This document shows positions 27,692-36,521 of a stretch of 64,000 nt of DNA, piece after piece. A model generated the notes under the pieces. The model saw only the letters and a list, made by a program, of their open reading frames with translations, did no database searches and was not told the DNA's origin. This DNA comes from Aeromonas hydrophila subsp. hydrophila ATCC 7966 (GTDB lineage Bacteria > Pseudomonadota > Gammaproteobacteria > Enterobacterales > Aeromonadaceae), in the NCBI RefSeq assembly GCF_000014805.1, contig NC_008570.1:2547001-2611000 (forward strand). Direction: 5' to 3'. Every line of letters starts with the position of its first letter. The first letter of the stretch is position 1. Both the position numbers and the translations under genes were made by a program.

Positions 27692-28750
27692 ATGGCAGGT
27701 CGAGGCAGTTCCCACAATGTTGATCACCGTTTCAGCGGCCAGCGGGTCGATGCGGTCGACGACGGCTGGTCCCAACCCGAGTGGGAAGCGGCATTTGCCG
27801 CCAGCGATCCCCGCACCGAGGTGACGGAGATCAGCGCCCGCAGCATCATCAGTTACAACAGCTCTCCCGACGTCCCTTTCAGCCGCTCCATCAACCCCTA
27901 TCAGGGCTGTGAACACGGCTGCATCTATTGCTACGCCAGACCGAGCCACGCCTATCTCGAGCTCTCCCCCGGCCTCGACTTCGAGACCCGCTTGTTCGCC
28001 AAACTCAATGCCGCCGAGCTGCTGCGCCGGGAGTTTGCCAGACCCGCCTATCAGCCGCAGACCATAGTGCTGGGAGCCAATACCGACCCCTATCAGCCCA
28101 TCGAGCATCGCTATCGCCTCACCCGCCAGCTGCTCGAGGTGATGCTGGCCCACCGCCATCCGGTCGGGATCATCACCAAGAGCGCCATGATATTGCGCGA
28201 CCTCGATCTGCTGACGGAGCTGGCCCGGGAGGGGCTCTGCCAGGTGATGGTGTCGGTCACCACCTTGAATGAAACCCTGCGGCGACAGCTGGAGCCAAGA
28301 GCCAGCACCGGGGCCGGCCGGCTCAAGGTGGTGGAGAAACTGGCCGGCGCCGGCGTGCCGGTCGGTGTGCTGGCGGCGCCCATGATCCCGCGCCTCAACG
28401 AGCCCGAGCTCGAGCAGATCATCAAAGGCGCTGCCGAGGCCGGAGCCCATTGCGCCGACTATATCCTGCTGCGACTGCCCCACGAGCTGGCGCCGCTGTT
28501 CAGTGACTGGCTGGATGAGCACTATCCCGGCCAAAAGAAAGCGATCCTCAACCAGCTGCGGGCCAGCCGGGACGGCGCCCTCAACAGTCCCGCCTTCGGC
28601 AGCCGGATGCGGGGAGAAGGCCAGTTTGCCGATGATCTGCTGGCCCAGCGCTTTCGGTTGATCGCCAAGCGGCTCGGGCTCGGCAAGCGCCATTTTCAAC
28701 TGCTCCAGGATGCCTTCATCCGCCCTGGCGAGCAGTTGCGGCTGTTCTAG
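27692..28750 (+). CDS. PA0069-family radical SAM protein
   Basis: A 352-residue protein with the radical SAM cluster motif CEHGCIYCYAR (C73, C77, C80). The barrel elements TIVLGANTDPYQPIEHRYRLTR and ITKSAMILRDLDLL place it in the PA0069/Rv2578c group, annotated by similarity to spore photoproduct lyase. The chemistry is unknown; DNA repair has been suggested for the group. A LexA box overlaps its presumed promoter, supporting a DNA-damage role. It stands alone, downstream of a divergent Sel1-repeat gene. The start has a modest GGTAGGG Shine-Dalgarno. Confidence 0.9.
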   Translation: MAGRGSSHNVDHRFSGQRVDAVDDGWSQPEWEAAFAASDPRTEVTEISARSIISYNSSPDVPFSRSINPYQGCEHGCIYCYARPSHAYLELSPGLDFETRLFAKLNAAELLRREFARPAYQPQTIVLGANTDPYQPIEHRYRLTRQLLEVMLAHRHPVGIITKSAMILRDLDLLTELAREGLCQVMVSVTTLNETLRRQLEPRASTGAGRLKVVEKLAGAGVPVGVLAAPMIPRLNEPELEQIIKGAAEAGAHCADYILLRLPHELAPLFSDWLDEHYPGQKKAILNQLRASRDGALNSPAFGSRMRGEGQFADDLLAQRFRLIAKRLGLGKRHFQLLQDAFIRPGEQLRLF

Positions 28751-28780
28751 GCGCCCGTCAAGCCCGCCACGGACAAGGCC

Positions 28781-28951
28781 TTAGCCCCTTGGTCGCGACG
28801 CACTGGCCTTGCTGCTGTGGGCAATCAACTCGGCGGGCAATCGGGCTGGCTCATGTGCCACCTCAGGTTCATGTTCGCCTGCGCGGGCATCCATCTCTGC
28901 CTCGCCCCATACCCGGCTCCACCAGATCTCCCACATTACCCAGCTGGTCAT
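28781..28951 (-). CDS. Possible 56-residue Trp-rich small protein
   Basis: A 56-codon frame whose first 15 residues contain five tryptophans (MTSWVMWEIWWSRVW), followed by a polar, Glu/Ala-rich tail ending SKASASRPRG. AGGAG lies 7 nt upstream of the ATG, an ideal spacing. A small hairpin (CAGGC/GCCTG) stands just before it. No similarity was recognised. It is convergent with the radical SAM gene. The Trp density and good start region argue for a real small protein or leader peptide, but chance is not excluded in this GC-rich sequence. Confidence 0.4.
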   Translation of the reverse strand: MTSWVMWEIWWSRVWGEAEMDARAGEHEPEVAHEPARLPAELIAHSSKASASRPRG

Positions 28952-29209
28952 GACATGCTCCTGACAGGCGTTGCCTGCGTCTATGGTGGTTTCTCTCCAA
29001 CGGGAGCAGCATGGCTGGCCGCCATGACAGAGCGATGACGTTCACATGAAGGAGCCGTGTCGAGGCCATGCTCCCATCAGGGCAGACTGGCAAGCGGGTA
29101 GTGCCCGTTCTTCCTGCCATGGCAGGCAAGCTCGGACAGAGGAAAAAGGAAGAAAAGGAAGAAAAGGAGAGAGGATAACGGGGGGCGCCAGCGCCAAGCG
29201 AGCCAATGA

Positions 29210-29238
29210 AAAGAGCGGCCATGAGGCCGCTCTTTGGT
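29210..29238 (-). terminator. Terminator after gyrA
   Basis: GAGCGGCC / GGCCGCTC with a 4-nt loop, flanked by AAAA and TTT; located about 20 nt past the gyrA stop. Confidence 0.8.
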
Positions 29239-29257
29239 ATCGGGTAAAGGGGAGCGA

Positions 29258-32005
29258 TTATTCGTCGCCTGCTTCACCTGCATCGACAGCACCGGTGTCC
29301 GCTGCGGTATCGGTGCCTTCAGACACCTCCCCTTCAACGGCCAGCACTTCGTTTTCGTCTTCGTCGCTTTCGGCAACCCGCTGCAGACCGACCACGGTCT
29401 CGTCTTCACCGGTACGGATCAGACGCACACCGCCGGTGTTGCGGCCGATGACGCTCACCTCGGACACCCGGGTACGAACCAGGGTACCACCGTTGGTGAT
29501 CAGCATGATCTGGTCGGTATCTTCGACCTGGATCGCATCGATCACCTTGCCGTTGCGCTCATCCACCTTGATGGAGATGACGCCCTGGGTACCACGGCTC
29601 TTGGTCGGGTACTCGTCCAGCGCGGTACGCTTGCCGTAACCGTTCTCGGTGGCGGTGAGGATGGCCCCGTCGCCACGCGGCACGATGAGGGACACCACCT
29701 TGTCACCGGCGCCCAGCTTGATGCCGCGCACACCGGCAGCGGTACGACCCATGGGACGTACGCCCTTGAAGGTGCCCTTGCTTTCGGTGCCTTCGCCGTT
29801 GTCGCTGCCATCATCATCGTTGCCGGCGTCGTCGTCGGTGTCGACTTCGTCAGTGGCATCGGCATCAGCGCGACCGCTGCCTTCCGCGAAGCGAACAACC
29901 TTGCCCGCATCGGAGAACAGCATGATCTCGTTGCTGCCATCGGTGATGTCCACCCCGATCAGCTCATCACCCTCTTTGAGGTTGATGGCGCGGATGCCGG
30001 AGGAGAGCGGACGGCTGAAGTCGGACAGGCTGGTCTTCTTCACGGTACCGTTGGCGGTGGCGAAGAACACATACTTGTCGGCGTCATATTCTTTAACCGG
30101 CAGAATGGCGGTGATGCGCTCACCCTCATCCAGCGGCAGCAGGTTGATGATCGGACGACCGCGGGCGCCACGGGACGCCTCCGGCAGCTGATACACCTTG
30201 AGCCAGTAGACCTTGCCACGGGTGGAGAAGCACAGAATGGTGTCGTGGGTGTTGGCCACCAGCAGACGCTCCACAAAGTCCTCTTCCTTGATCCGGGTGG
30301 CCGACTTGCCACGACCACCGCGGCGCTGGGCCTCGTAGTCGGAGAGCGGCTGATACTTCACGTAACCCTGGTGAGACAAGGTCACGACCACGTCTTCCGG
30401 GGTGATCAGATCTTCGATGTTGATCTCGGCACTGGACATGCTGATCTCGGTACGACGCTCGTCGCCGTACTGCTCGCGCACGGCCAGCAGTTCGTCACGG
30501 ATCACTTCCATCAACCGTACCGGGCTCGCCAGGATGAACAGCAGCTCGGCGATGAGATCCAGCAGAGATTGGTACTCTTCCAGGATCTTCTCGTGCTCGA
30601 GGCCGGTCAGCTTGTGCAGACGCAGGTCAAGGATGGCCTGGGCCTGCTGCTCGGTCAGATAGTAGTGACCTTCGCGGATGCCGAACTCGGGTTCCAGCCA
30701 CTCGGGGCGGGCCGCGTCGTCACCGGCTTTCTCCAGCATGGAAGCCACGTTGCCGAGCTCCCAGCCACGGGCAACCAGGCCCGCTTTCGCGTCGGCCGGG
30801 GTCGCGCTGTGGCGAATGAGCTCGATGACCGGGTCGATGTTGGCCAGCGCCACCGCCAAGCCTTCCAGGATGTGAGCCCGATCCCGCGCCTTGCGCAGTT
30901 CGAACACGGTCCGGCGGGTCACCACTTCACGGCGGTGCAGCAGGAACGCATCCAGGATCTCTTTGAGGTTCATCACCTTGGGCTGGTTGTTATCGAGCGC
31001 CACCATGTTGATGCCGAATGTGGTCTGCATCTGGGTGTGTTTGTAGAGATTGTTCAGCACAATCTCGCCGGACTCGCCGCGCTTGATCTCGATAACGATG
31101 CGCATGCCGTCCTTGTCGGACTCATCGCGCAGGGCACTGATGCCCTCGATCTTCTTCTCTTTGACCAGCTCGGCGATCTTCTCGATCAGCCGCGCCTTGT
31201 TCACCTGATAGGGGATCTCGTGAACGATGATGGTCTCGCGACTGGTCTTCTCGTCCACCTCCACTTCGGCCTTGGCACGCACATAGACGGAGCCACGACC
31301 GGTACGGTACGCCTGCACGATGCCGGAACGACCGTTGATGATGCCACCAGTGGGGAAATCCGGGCCGGTGATGTAGGTCATCAGCTCGTCGATTGTGAGG
31401 TCGCCGTTCTCGATCAACGCCAGACAGCCGTTGACTATCTCGGTGAGGTTGTGAGGCGGAATGTTGGTCGCCATGCCCACCGCAATACCGGAGGAGCCGT
31501 TGACCAGCAGGTTGGGAACCTTGGTGGGCATGACTGCCGGGATCATCTCGGTGCCGTCATAGTTTGGCACCCAGTCCACGGTCTCTTTGTCCAGATCGGC
31601 CAGCAGCTCGTGGGAGATGCGGGCCATCCGCACTTCGGTGTAACGCATGGCGGCGGCGCTGTCGCCGTCGACCGAACCGAAGTTGCCCTGACCATCGACC
31701 AGCATGTAACGCATGGAGAAATCCTGCGCCATGCGAACGATGGTGTCATACACGGCACTGTCGCCGTGCGGGTGATATTTACCGATTACGTCACCGACCA
31801 CACGGGCCGATTTTTTATAGGGCTTGTTCCAGTCGTTCCCCAGCTCGTTCATTGCATACAGAACGCGGCGGTGAACCGGTTTCAAGCCATCACGCACATC
31901 CGGCAGAGCTCGTCCTACGATCACGCTCATGGCGTAATCAAGATAGGAACTCTTGAGCTCTTCTTCGATGTTGACCGGCGTGATCTCTCTGGCCAGATCG
32001 CTCAT
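29258..32005 (-). CDS. gyrA: DNA gyrase subunit A
   Basis: A 915-residue A subunit of gyrase, which cuts and reseals DNA. The N-terminus aligns with E. coli without gaps: the active-site tyrosine is Y122 (AMRYTEVRM). The quinolone-resistance region keeps Ser83 and Asp87 ([14 protein letters not shown]), the susceptible wild-type state at those positions. The C-terminal beta-pinwheel carries an acidic insertion of about 40 residues (about 704-745, rich in Asp, Glu and Gly) absent from E. coli, plus an acidic tail after [10 protein letters not shown]. Length is about 40 residues longer than E. coli as a result. Confidence 0.98.
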   Translation of the reverse strand: MSDLAREITPVNIEEELKSSYLDYAMSVIVGRALPDVRDGLKPVHRRVLYAMNELGNDWNKPYKKSARVVGDVIGKYHPHGDSAVYDTIVRMAQDFSMRYMLVDGQGNFGSVDGDSAAAMRYTEVRMARISHELLADLDKETVDWVPNYDGTEMIPAVMPTKVPNLLVNGSSGIAVGMATNIPPHNLTEIVNGCLALIENGDLTIDELMTYITGPDFPTGGIINGRSGIVQAYRTGRGSVYVRAKAEVEVDEKTSRETIIVHEIPYQVNKARLIEKIAELVKEKKIEGISALRDESDKDGMRIVIEIKRGESGEIVLNNLYKHTQMQTTFGINMVALDNNQPKVMNLKEILDAFLLHRREVVTRRTVFELRKARDRAHILEGLAVALANIDPVIELIRHSATPADAKAGLVARGWELGNVASMLEKAGDDAARPEWLEPEFGIREGHYYLTEQQAQAILDLRLHKLTGLEHEKILEEYQSLLDLIAELLFILASPVRLMEVIRDELLAVREQYGDERRTEISMSSAEINIEDLITPEDVVVTLSHQGYVKYQPLSDYEAQRRGGRGKSATRIKEEDFVERLLVANTHDTILCFSTRGKVYWLKVYQLPEASRGARGRPIINLLPLDEGERITAILPVKEYDADKYVFFATANGTVKKTSLSDFSRPLSSGIRAINLKEGDELIGVDITDGSNEIMLFSDAGKVVRFAEGSGRADADATDEVDTDDDAGNDDDGSDNGEGTESKGTFKGVRPMGRTAAGVRGIKLGAGDKVVSLIVPRGDGAILTATENGYGKRTALDEYPTKSRGTQGVISIKVDERNGKVIDAIQVEDTDQIMLITNGGTLVRTRVSEVSVIGRNTGGVRLIRTGEDETVVGLQRVAESDEDENEVLAVEGEVSEGTDTAADTGAVDAGEAGDE

Positions 32006-32131
32006 AGAAAGCCTTAATCCCTAATTAGTTGTTCTTTGGCTTAAACAGCGCGACATGGTAACACACTGAGCCAAATACCTTAAGCCACAAATCCGGTAAC
32101 AAGTCGGGCTGGTGTGACAAAGTCCGTCCGT

Positions 32132-32137
32132 TATAAT
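32132..32137 (+). promoter_or_regulatory. Candidate -10 element for ubiG
   Basis: A perfect TATAAT lies 70 bp before the ubiG start in the divergent gyrA-ubiG gap. No good -35 hexamer is present at 15-18 bp, so the promoter call is tentative. Confidence 0.4.
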
Positions 32138-32206
32138 GCCCGCCAGGACAACAGATTGCGCGCGCCCCACCCAGCCTGCGCGCCCTTGCCACAGGATCAT
32201 CAAAAA

Positions 32207-32923
32207 ATGCACAGTGATGCCAATGTCGATCTGACAGAAATTGCCAAATTCGAAGCCATCGCCTCCCGCTGGTGGGACATGGAGGGAGAGTTCAAGCCGC
32301 TGCACCAGATAAACCCGGTGCGCCTTGACTGGATCACCGACAAGAGCGGCGGCCTGTTCGGCAAGCGCATCCTCGACATCGGCTGCGGCGGCGGCATTCT
32401 CGCCGAGAGCATGGCCCGCCGGGGCGCCAAGGTCACCGGCATCGACATGGGCAAGGAGCCCCTCGGGGTCGCCCGCCTCCATGCCCTCGAGGCGGGCGTG
32501 GAGCTCGAGTATCGCCAGATCACCGCCGAGGCCCACGCCGATGAGGCCCCCGGCCAGTACGACGTGGTCACCTGCATGGAGATGCTGGAGCACGTGCCGG
32601 ATCCCGCCTCCGTGCTGCGCGCCATCGCTACCCTGGTGCGCCCGGGCGGCAAGGTGTTCGTCTCCACCATCAACCGCAACCCGAAAGCCTATCTGATGAT
32701 GATCCTCGGCGCCGAGTACCTGATGAAGATGGTGCCCAAGGGTACCCACGACCACAAAAAGTTCATCACCCCCGCCGAACTGTGTCGCATGGGTGAAGCG
32801 GCTGGCCTGCAGGTACGGGACATGAGCGGGGTGCACTACGCGCCGCTCTCCAACAGCTTCAAGCTCGGTCGCAACGTCGACGTCAACTACATGGTGGCGT
32901 TCGAGCGCCCGGAGCAAGGCTGA
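32207..32923 (+). CDS. ubiG: Ubiquinone biosynthesis O-methyltransferase
   Basis: UbiG performs both O-methylations in ubiquinone synthesis using SAM. The 238-residue protein has [32 protein letters not shown] and the Rossmann SAM loop ([16 protein letters not shown], about residues 60-75). [13 protein letters not shown] and [11 protein letters not shown] follow. Start 32207 is chosen over an in-frame ATG at 32114 because it matches known UbiG N-termini, has AGGA upstream, and the longer frame would include the likely promoter. Overlaps the phosphatase gene by one nucleotide. Confidence 0.96.
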   Translation: MHSDANVDLTEIAKFEAIASRWWDMEGEFKPLHQINPVRLDWITDKSGGLFGKRILDIGCGGGILAESMARRGAKVTGIDMGKEPLGVARLHALEAGVELEYRQITAEAHADEAPGQYDVVTCMEMLEHVPDPASVLRAIATLVRPGGKVFVSTINRNPKAYLMMILGAEYLMKMVPKGTHDHKKFITPAELCRMGEAAGLQVRDMSGVHYAPLSNSFKLGRNVDVNYMVAFERPEQG

Positions 32924-33609
32924 TGACGACTCACTCTGCTGCGCCCCTTGGCTGTGTGCTGTTCGATCTGGACGGCACCCTGCTCGACACCGCGCCCGAT
33001 CTGGGGGCCGCCGTCAATCACGTGCTGATAAGCGAAGGCTTTGCCCCCCTCTCTGACGACATCATCCGTCAGACCACCTCCCACGGGGCGCTCGGGCTGC
33101 TCAGGGCCGGCCTTGGCGACGAACTGCTGGAAGAGCTGGGCGCCACCCGCCTTCGCACCGCCCTGCTCGACTACTACGCCGCCAACCTCTGCGTTGGCAC
33201 CCGTCCCTATGAAGGGATGGTGGATCTCATCGAGTGGCTCGACGAGAAGCAGCTGCCCTGGGGCATCGTCACCAACAAGCCGGGTTTTCTCACCGAGCCG
33301 CTGCTGGCAGCCCTGCCCGCGCTCGCCAGTTGCGGCGTCACCGTCAGCGCCGACACCCTGCCGGTGCGCAAGCCCGACCCAGCCCCCATGTACTTTGCCT
33401 GCGACCAGCTTGGCGTCGAGGCGAGCCACTGCCTATATGTGGGAGATCACGTGCGCGACATCGAGGCCGGCCGCAACGCCGGCATGCGCACTGCGGTCGC
33501 CGGCTGGGGTTATCTCAATGACGACGAGGATCCGGCCCAGTGGGGCGCCGATCTGCACTTTGACACCGTGCAGGCCCTGCACCACTGGCTGCGCTACGAG
33601 CTGGGCTGA
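32923..33609 (+). CDS. HAD phosphatase (phosphoglycolate phosphatase or MupP-like)
   Basis: A 228-residue HAD-IA hydrolase. Nucleophile motif DLDGTLLDTAPDL (aspartates at about 16 and 18), motif II ITNKP-like VTNKPGF, motif III lysine in RKPDPAP, and motif IV GDHVRDIEAGRNAG are intact. Annotation pipelines usually call such proteins Gph (2-phosphoglycolate phosphatase). The tail GWGYLNDDEDPAQWGAD and the coupling to ubiG are more like MupP (MurNAc-6-phosphate phosphatase) of pseudomonads, which also follows ubiG. Sequence alone does not settle the substrate. Confidence 0.88.
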   Translation: MTTHSAAPLGCVLFDLDGTLLDTAPDLGAAVNHVLISEGFAPLSDDIIRQTTSHGALGLLRAGLGDELLEELGATRLRTALLDYYAANLCVGTRPYEGMVDLIEWLDEKQLPWGIVTNKPGFLTEPLLAALPALASCGVTVSADTLPVRKPDPAPMYFACDQLGVEASHCLYVGDHVRDIEAGRNAGMRTAVAGWGYLNDDEDPAQWGADLHFDTVQALHHWLRYELG

Positions 33610-33742
33610 GATTGCCAACCCGTGCCGGGCCCCCCAGGTACAGGAAGCAGACAACAGAGATGGATAACAAAGGCAGCTTTGCCGTCAAAGGGTGGCCAGA
33701 TGAGCACTGTTGATTGATCGCAGCAGTGCCTTGGCAGTGACC

Positions 33743-33771
33743 ACGGGGGATCCCCAGCGATCCCCCGTTTT
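33743..33771 (+). terminator. Terminator downstream of the HAD phosphatase gene
   Basis: ACGGGGGAT pairs with ATCCCCCGT around an 8-nt loop, followed by TTTT, about 135 nt after the stop codon. Confidence 0.7.
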
Positions 33772-33995
33772 GGCGGTTTGACAAGCAGGGAAACGGCGAG
33801 ATCGGACACCTTTTGACCCTTGCTGCACAAGGGATAATCAGGCTGAATTTGCTAGTAAAAACACCCCCTTTTCGCAAGCAAAAAAAGTTATTTAAATTTT
33901 CCATGTTCGATCATCAGACTTGCATTTACCGGATCGGACGGATGAAAACCCACTCGCTGTGAGCGTCCACTAACACAGAGCGGAACACCCACAAT

Positions 33996-34022
33996 TTATC
34001 CACAGCTAATCCCTTATCCACA
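33996..34022 (+). promoter_or_regulatory. Two perfect DnaA boxes upstream of nrdA
   Basis: TTATCCACA occurs at 33996-34004 and again at 34014-34022, both in the same orientation and 18 bp apart. E. coli nrdAB is likewise controlled by DnaA at two boxes, linking dNTP synthesis to replication. Confidence 0.75.
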
Positions 34023-34041
34023 GATTGCAAAGCCGGGCCGA

Positions 34042-34088
34042 CCTCACTATCTTGTAGCTCGAAATCAAAATAACACTATATCTTGTGA
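34042..34088 (+). promoter_or_regulatory. Candidate pair of NrdR boxes
   Basis: ACACTATATCTTGTGA (34073-34088) matches most of the 16-bp NrdR box consensus. A weaker copy (34042-34057, sharing CTTGT) is exactly 31 bp upstream, the three-turn spacing typical of NrdR box pairs. No nrdR gene is in the window. Confidence 0.6.
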
Positions 34089-34187
34089 TTCATCGCACAA
34101 TAGGTCCCCACTTCCCACGCCTCTCACAGGCCTGGAGGCGAACGCCGTGCGATGGTTTTTCGGGAATCAACTAAAGGTCATCAGCCA

Positions 34188-36455
34188 ATGAACTTGTTTG
34201 TGACGAAGCGTAACGGCCACAAAGAACCCATCGATCTGGATAAAATTCACCGCGTGCTCGACTGGGCTGCCGAGGGTCTCGACAACGTGTCGGTCTCCCA
34301 GGTGGAACTCAAGTCCCACATCCAGTTCTATGACGGCATCCGTACCGCCGATATCCACGAAACCGTCATCAAGGCCGCTGCTGACCTGATCTCCGAGCAA
34401 AGCCCGGACTACCAGTACATGGCCGCCCGCCTGGCCATCTTCCACCTGCGCAAGAAGGCTTACGGCCAGTTCGAGCCGCCCCACCTCTATCAGCACGTCG
34501 CCAAGCTGGTGGACATGGGCAAGTACGACAAGCATCTGCTGGAAGACTACAGCCAAGCCGAATTCGAGGAGCTGAACCAGCACCTGGATCACTGGCGCGA
34601 CATGGACTTCTCCTACGCGGCGGTCAAGCAGCTGGAAGGCAAGTACCTGGTCCAGAACCGCGTCACCGGCGAAATTTACGAGAGCCCGCAGTTCCTCTAC
34701 ATCCTGGTAGCGGCCTGCCTCTTCTCCAAGTATCCGAAAGATACCCGTCTGGACTACATCAAGCGCTTCTATGATGCGGTCTCGACCTTCAAGATCTCGC
34801 TGCCGACCCCGATCATGAGCGGCGTGCGCACCCCGACCCGTCAGTTCAGCTCCTGCGTGCTGATCGAGTGCGACGACAGCCTGGATTCCATCAATGCTAC
34901 CGCCAGTGCCATCGTGCGTTATGTCTCCCAGCGCGCCGGCATCGGCATCAACGCCGGCCGCATCCGTGGTCTGGGCAGCCCGATCCGTGGCGGCGAAGCC
35001 TTCCACACCGGTTGCATCCCCTTCTACAAATACTTCCAGACTGCCGTGAAGTGCTGCTCCCAGGGCGGCGTGCGCGGCGGTGCGGCCACCCTGTTCTACC
35101 CGCTGTGGCACACCGAAGTGGAGAGCCTGCTGGTACTGAAGAACAACCGCGGCGTGGAAGAGAACCGGGTCCGTCACATGGACTACGGCGTGCAGATCAA
35201 CAAGCTGATGTATCAGCGCCTCATCAAGGGCGGCGACATCACATTGTTCTCCCCGTCCGATGCACCTGGCCTGTACGATGCTTTCTTCGCGGATCAGGAC
35301 AAGTTTGAAGCGCTCTACGTCAAGTACGAGCAGGATCCGAGCATTCGCAAGAAGACCCTCAAGGCGGTCGATCTCTTCTCCCTGATGATGCAGGAGCGCG
35401 CCGGTACCGGTCGCATCTACATCCAGAACGTGGACCACTGCAACACCCACAGCCCGTTCGATCCGAGCGTGGCGCCGGTACGCCAGTCCAACCTCTGCCT
35501 CGAGATTGCGCTGCCCACCAAGCCGCTCAACAACGTGGATGACGAAGAGGGCGAGATCGCACTTTGCACCCTGTCTGCCTTCAACCTGGGTGCCATCGAG
35601 AAGCTGGAAGATCTGGAAGAGATGGCCGATCTCGCCGTGCGCGCTCTGGATGCCCTGCTCGACTATCAGGACTACCCGCTCAAGGCCGCGATGAAGGGCA
35701 GCATGAACCGCCGTACCCTGGGGATCGGCGTCATCAACTACGCCTACTACCTGGCGAAGAACGGTGCCCGCTACTCCGACGGTTCCGGTCTGGCGCTGAC
35801 CCACCGCACCTTCGAGGCGATCCAGTACTACCTGTTGAAGGCCTCCGTGCAGCTGGCCCGCGAGTTCGGTCCCTGCCCGGCCTTCAACGAGACCACCTAT
35901 GCCCAGGGGATCCTGCCCATCGATACCTATAAAAAGGATCTGGACAACCTGTGCAACGAGCCGCTGCACCTGGACTGGGAAGCCTTGCGCGAAGAGATCC
36001 GCACCGTGGGTCTGCGCAACTCCACCCTGACCGCCCTGATGCCGAGCGAGACCTCCAGCCAGATCTCCAACGCCACCAACGGCATCGAGCCGCCGCGCGG
36101 CCTGGTGTCGGTCAAGGCCTCCAAGGACGGCATCCTCAAGCAGGTGGTGCCCGAATATGACCGCCTGAAAGATCAATACGAACTGCTCTGGAAGCAACCG
36201 AGCGTCGATGGTTACCTGCAGCTGGTCGGTATCATGCAGAAGTTTGTGGATCAGGCGATCTCCGCCAACACCAACTATGATCCCGCCCGTTTCGAAGGCA
36301 ACAAGGTACCGATGAAGCAGCTGCTGAAGGACTTGCTGACCGCCTACAAATACGGCCTCAAGACCCTCTACTATCACAACACCCGTGATGGTGCGGACGA
36401 TGCCCAGACCGATCTGCAAGATGACGGTTGTGCCGGCGGCGCCTGCAAGATCTGA
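34188..36455 (+). CDS. nrdA: Ribonucleoside-diphosphate reductase class Ia, alpha subunit
   Basis: Large subunit (755 residues) that reduces ribonucleotides to deoxyribonucleotides. An N-terminal ATP-cone (residues 4-95, MNLFVTKRNGHKEPIDLDKI) gives overall allosteric control. Active-site and substrate cysteines are in RQFSSCVLIE, NLCLEIALP and ALCTLSAFNLG, and the C-terminal redox pair is in CAGGACKI. Start 34188 is chosen because it begins the ATP-cone; the frame extends to 34152 without homology. It leads the nrdAB-ferredoxin operon. Confidence 0.98.
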   Translation: MNLFVTKRNGHKEPIDLDKIHRVLDWAAEGLDNVSVSQVELKSHIQFYDGIRTADIHETVIKAAADLISEQSPDYQYMAARLAIFHLRKKAYGQFEPPHLYQHVAKLVDMGKYDKHLLEDYSQAEFEELNQHLDHWRDMDFSYAAVKQLEGKYLVQNRVTGEIYESPQFLYILVAACLFSKYPKDTRLDYIKRFYDAVSTFKISLPTPIMSGVRTPTRQFSSCVLIECDDSLDSINATASAIVRYVSQRAGIGINAGRIRGLGSPIRGGEAFHTGCIPFYKYFQTAVKCCSQGGVRGGAATLFYPLWHTEVESLLVLKNNRGVEENRVRHMDYGVQINKLMYQRLIKGGDITLFSPSDAPGLYDAFFADQDKFEALYVKYEQDPSIRKKTLKAVDLFSLMMQERAGTGRIYIQNVDHCNTHSPFDPSVAPVRQSNLCLEIALPTKPLNNVDDEEGEIALCTLSAFNLGAIEKLEDLEEMADLAVRALDALLDYQDYPLKAAMKGSMNRRTLGIGVINYAYYLAKNGARYSDGSGLALTHRTFEAIQYYLLKASVQLAREFGPCPAFNETTYAQGILPIDTYKKDLDNLCNEPLHLDWEALREEIRTVGLRNSTLTALMPSETSSQISNATNGIEPPRGLVSVKASKDGILKQVVPEYDRLKDQYELLWKQPSVDGYLQLVGIMQKFVDQAISANTNYDPARFEGNKVPMKQLLKDLLTAYKYGLKTLYYHNTRDGADDAQTDLQDDGCAGGACKI

Positions 36456-36521
36456 TGAACCGGGCGGGAGCATGAAGCTCCCGCCCTCCTGTTTCCCCTT
36501 ATTCAAGACATTCAAATCACC

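Larger units (their letters stand above)
28751..29257. other. Gap between the radical SAM gene and gyrA
   Basis: About 500 bp without a long gene. It holds the possible Trp-rich small ORF, a perfect 14-bp palindrome CCTGCCATGGCAGG (29113-29126), a plus-strand polypurine run with GGAAGAAAA repeats (about 29139-29175), and the gyrA terminator. No promoter was recognised with confidence. Confidence 0.6.
33610..34187. other. Gap upstream of nrdA
   Basis: A 578-bp region without a convincing gene. It contains the phosphatase terminator, an AT-richer stretch (about 33830-33910), and the nrdA regulatory region with DnaA boxes and NrdR-like boxes. Confidence 0.7.

Noticed and set aside
28817-29038. 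Plus-strand 73-codon frame after the radical SAM gene
   Set aside because: No ribosome site; overlaps the better-supported minus-strand small frame and shows no family resemblance.
28952-29050. Glycine-riboswitch-like elements upstream of the Trp-rich frame
   Set aside because: Some matching words (GGAGAG, CACC, UCAGG) but the conserved core and P1 pairing are absent.
29234-32017. Plus-strand frame of about 930 codons opposite gyrA
   Set aside because: Antisense shadow of gyrA, same low-complexity pattern, no homology recognised.
32114-32206. Upstream ATG start for UbiG
   Set aside because: Extra 31 residues lack UbiG similarity and overlap the likely promoter.
34167-36515. Minus-strand frame of about 780 codons opposite nrdA
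   Set aside because: Antisense shadow of nrdA; nrdA is certain by motifs.
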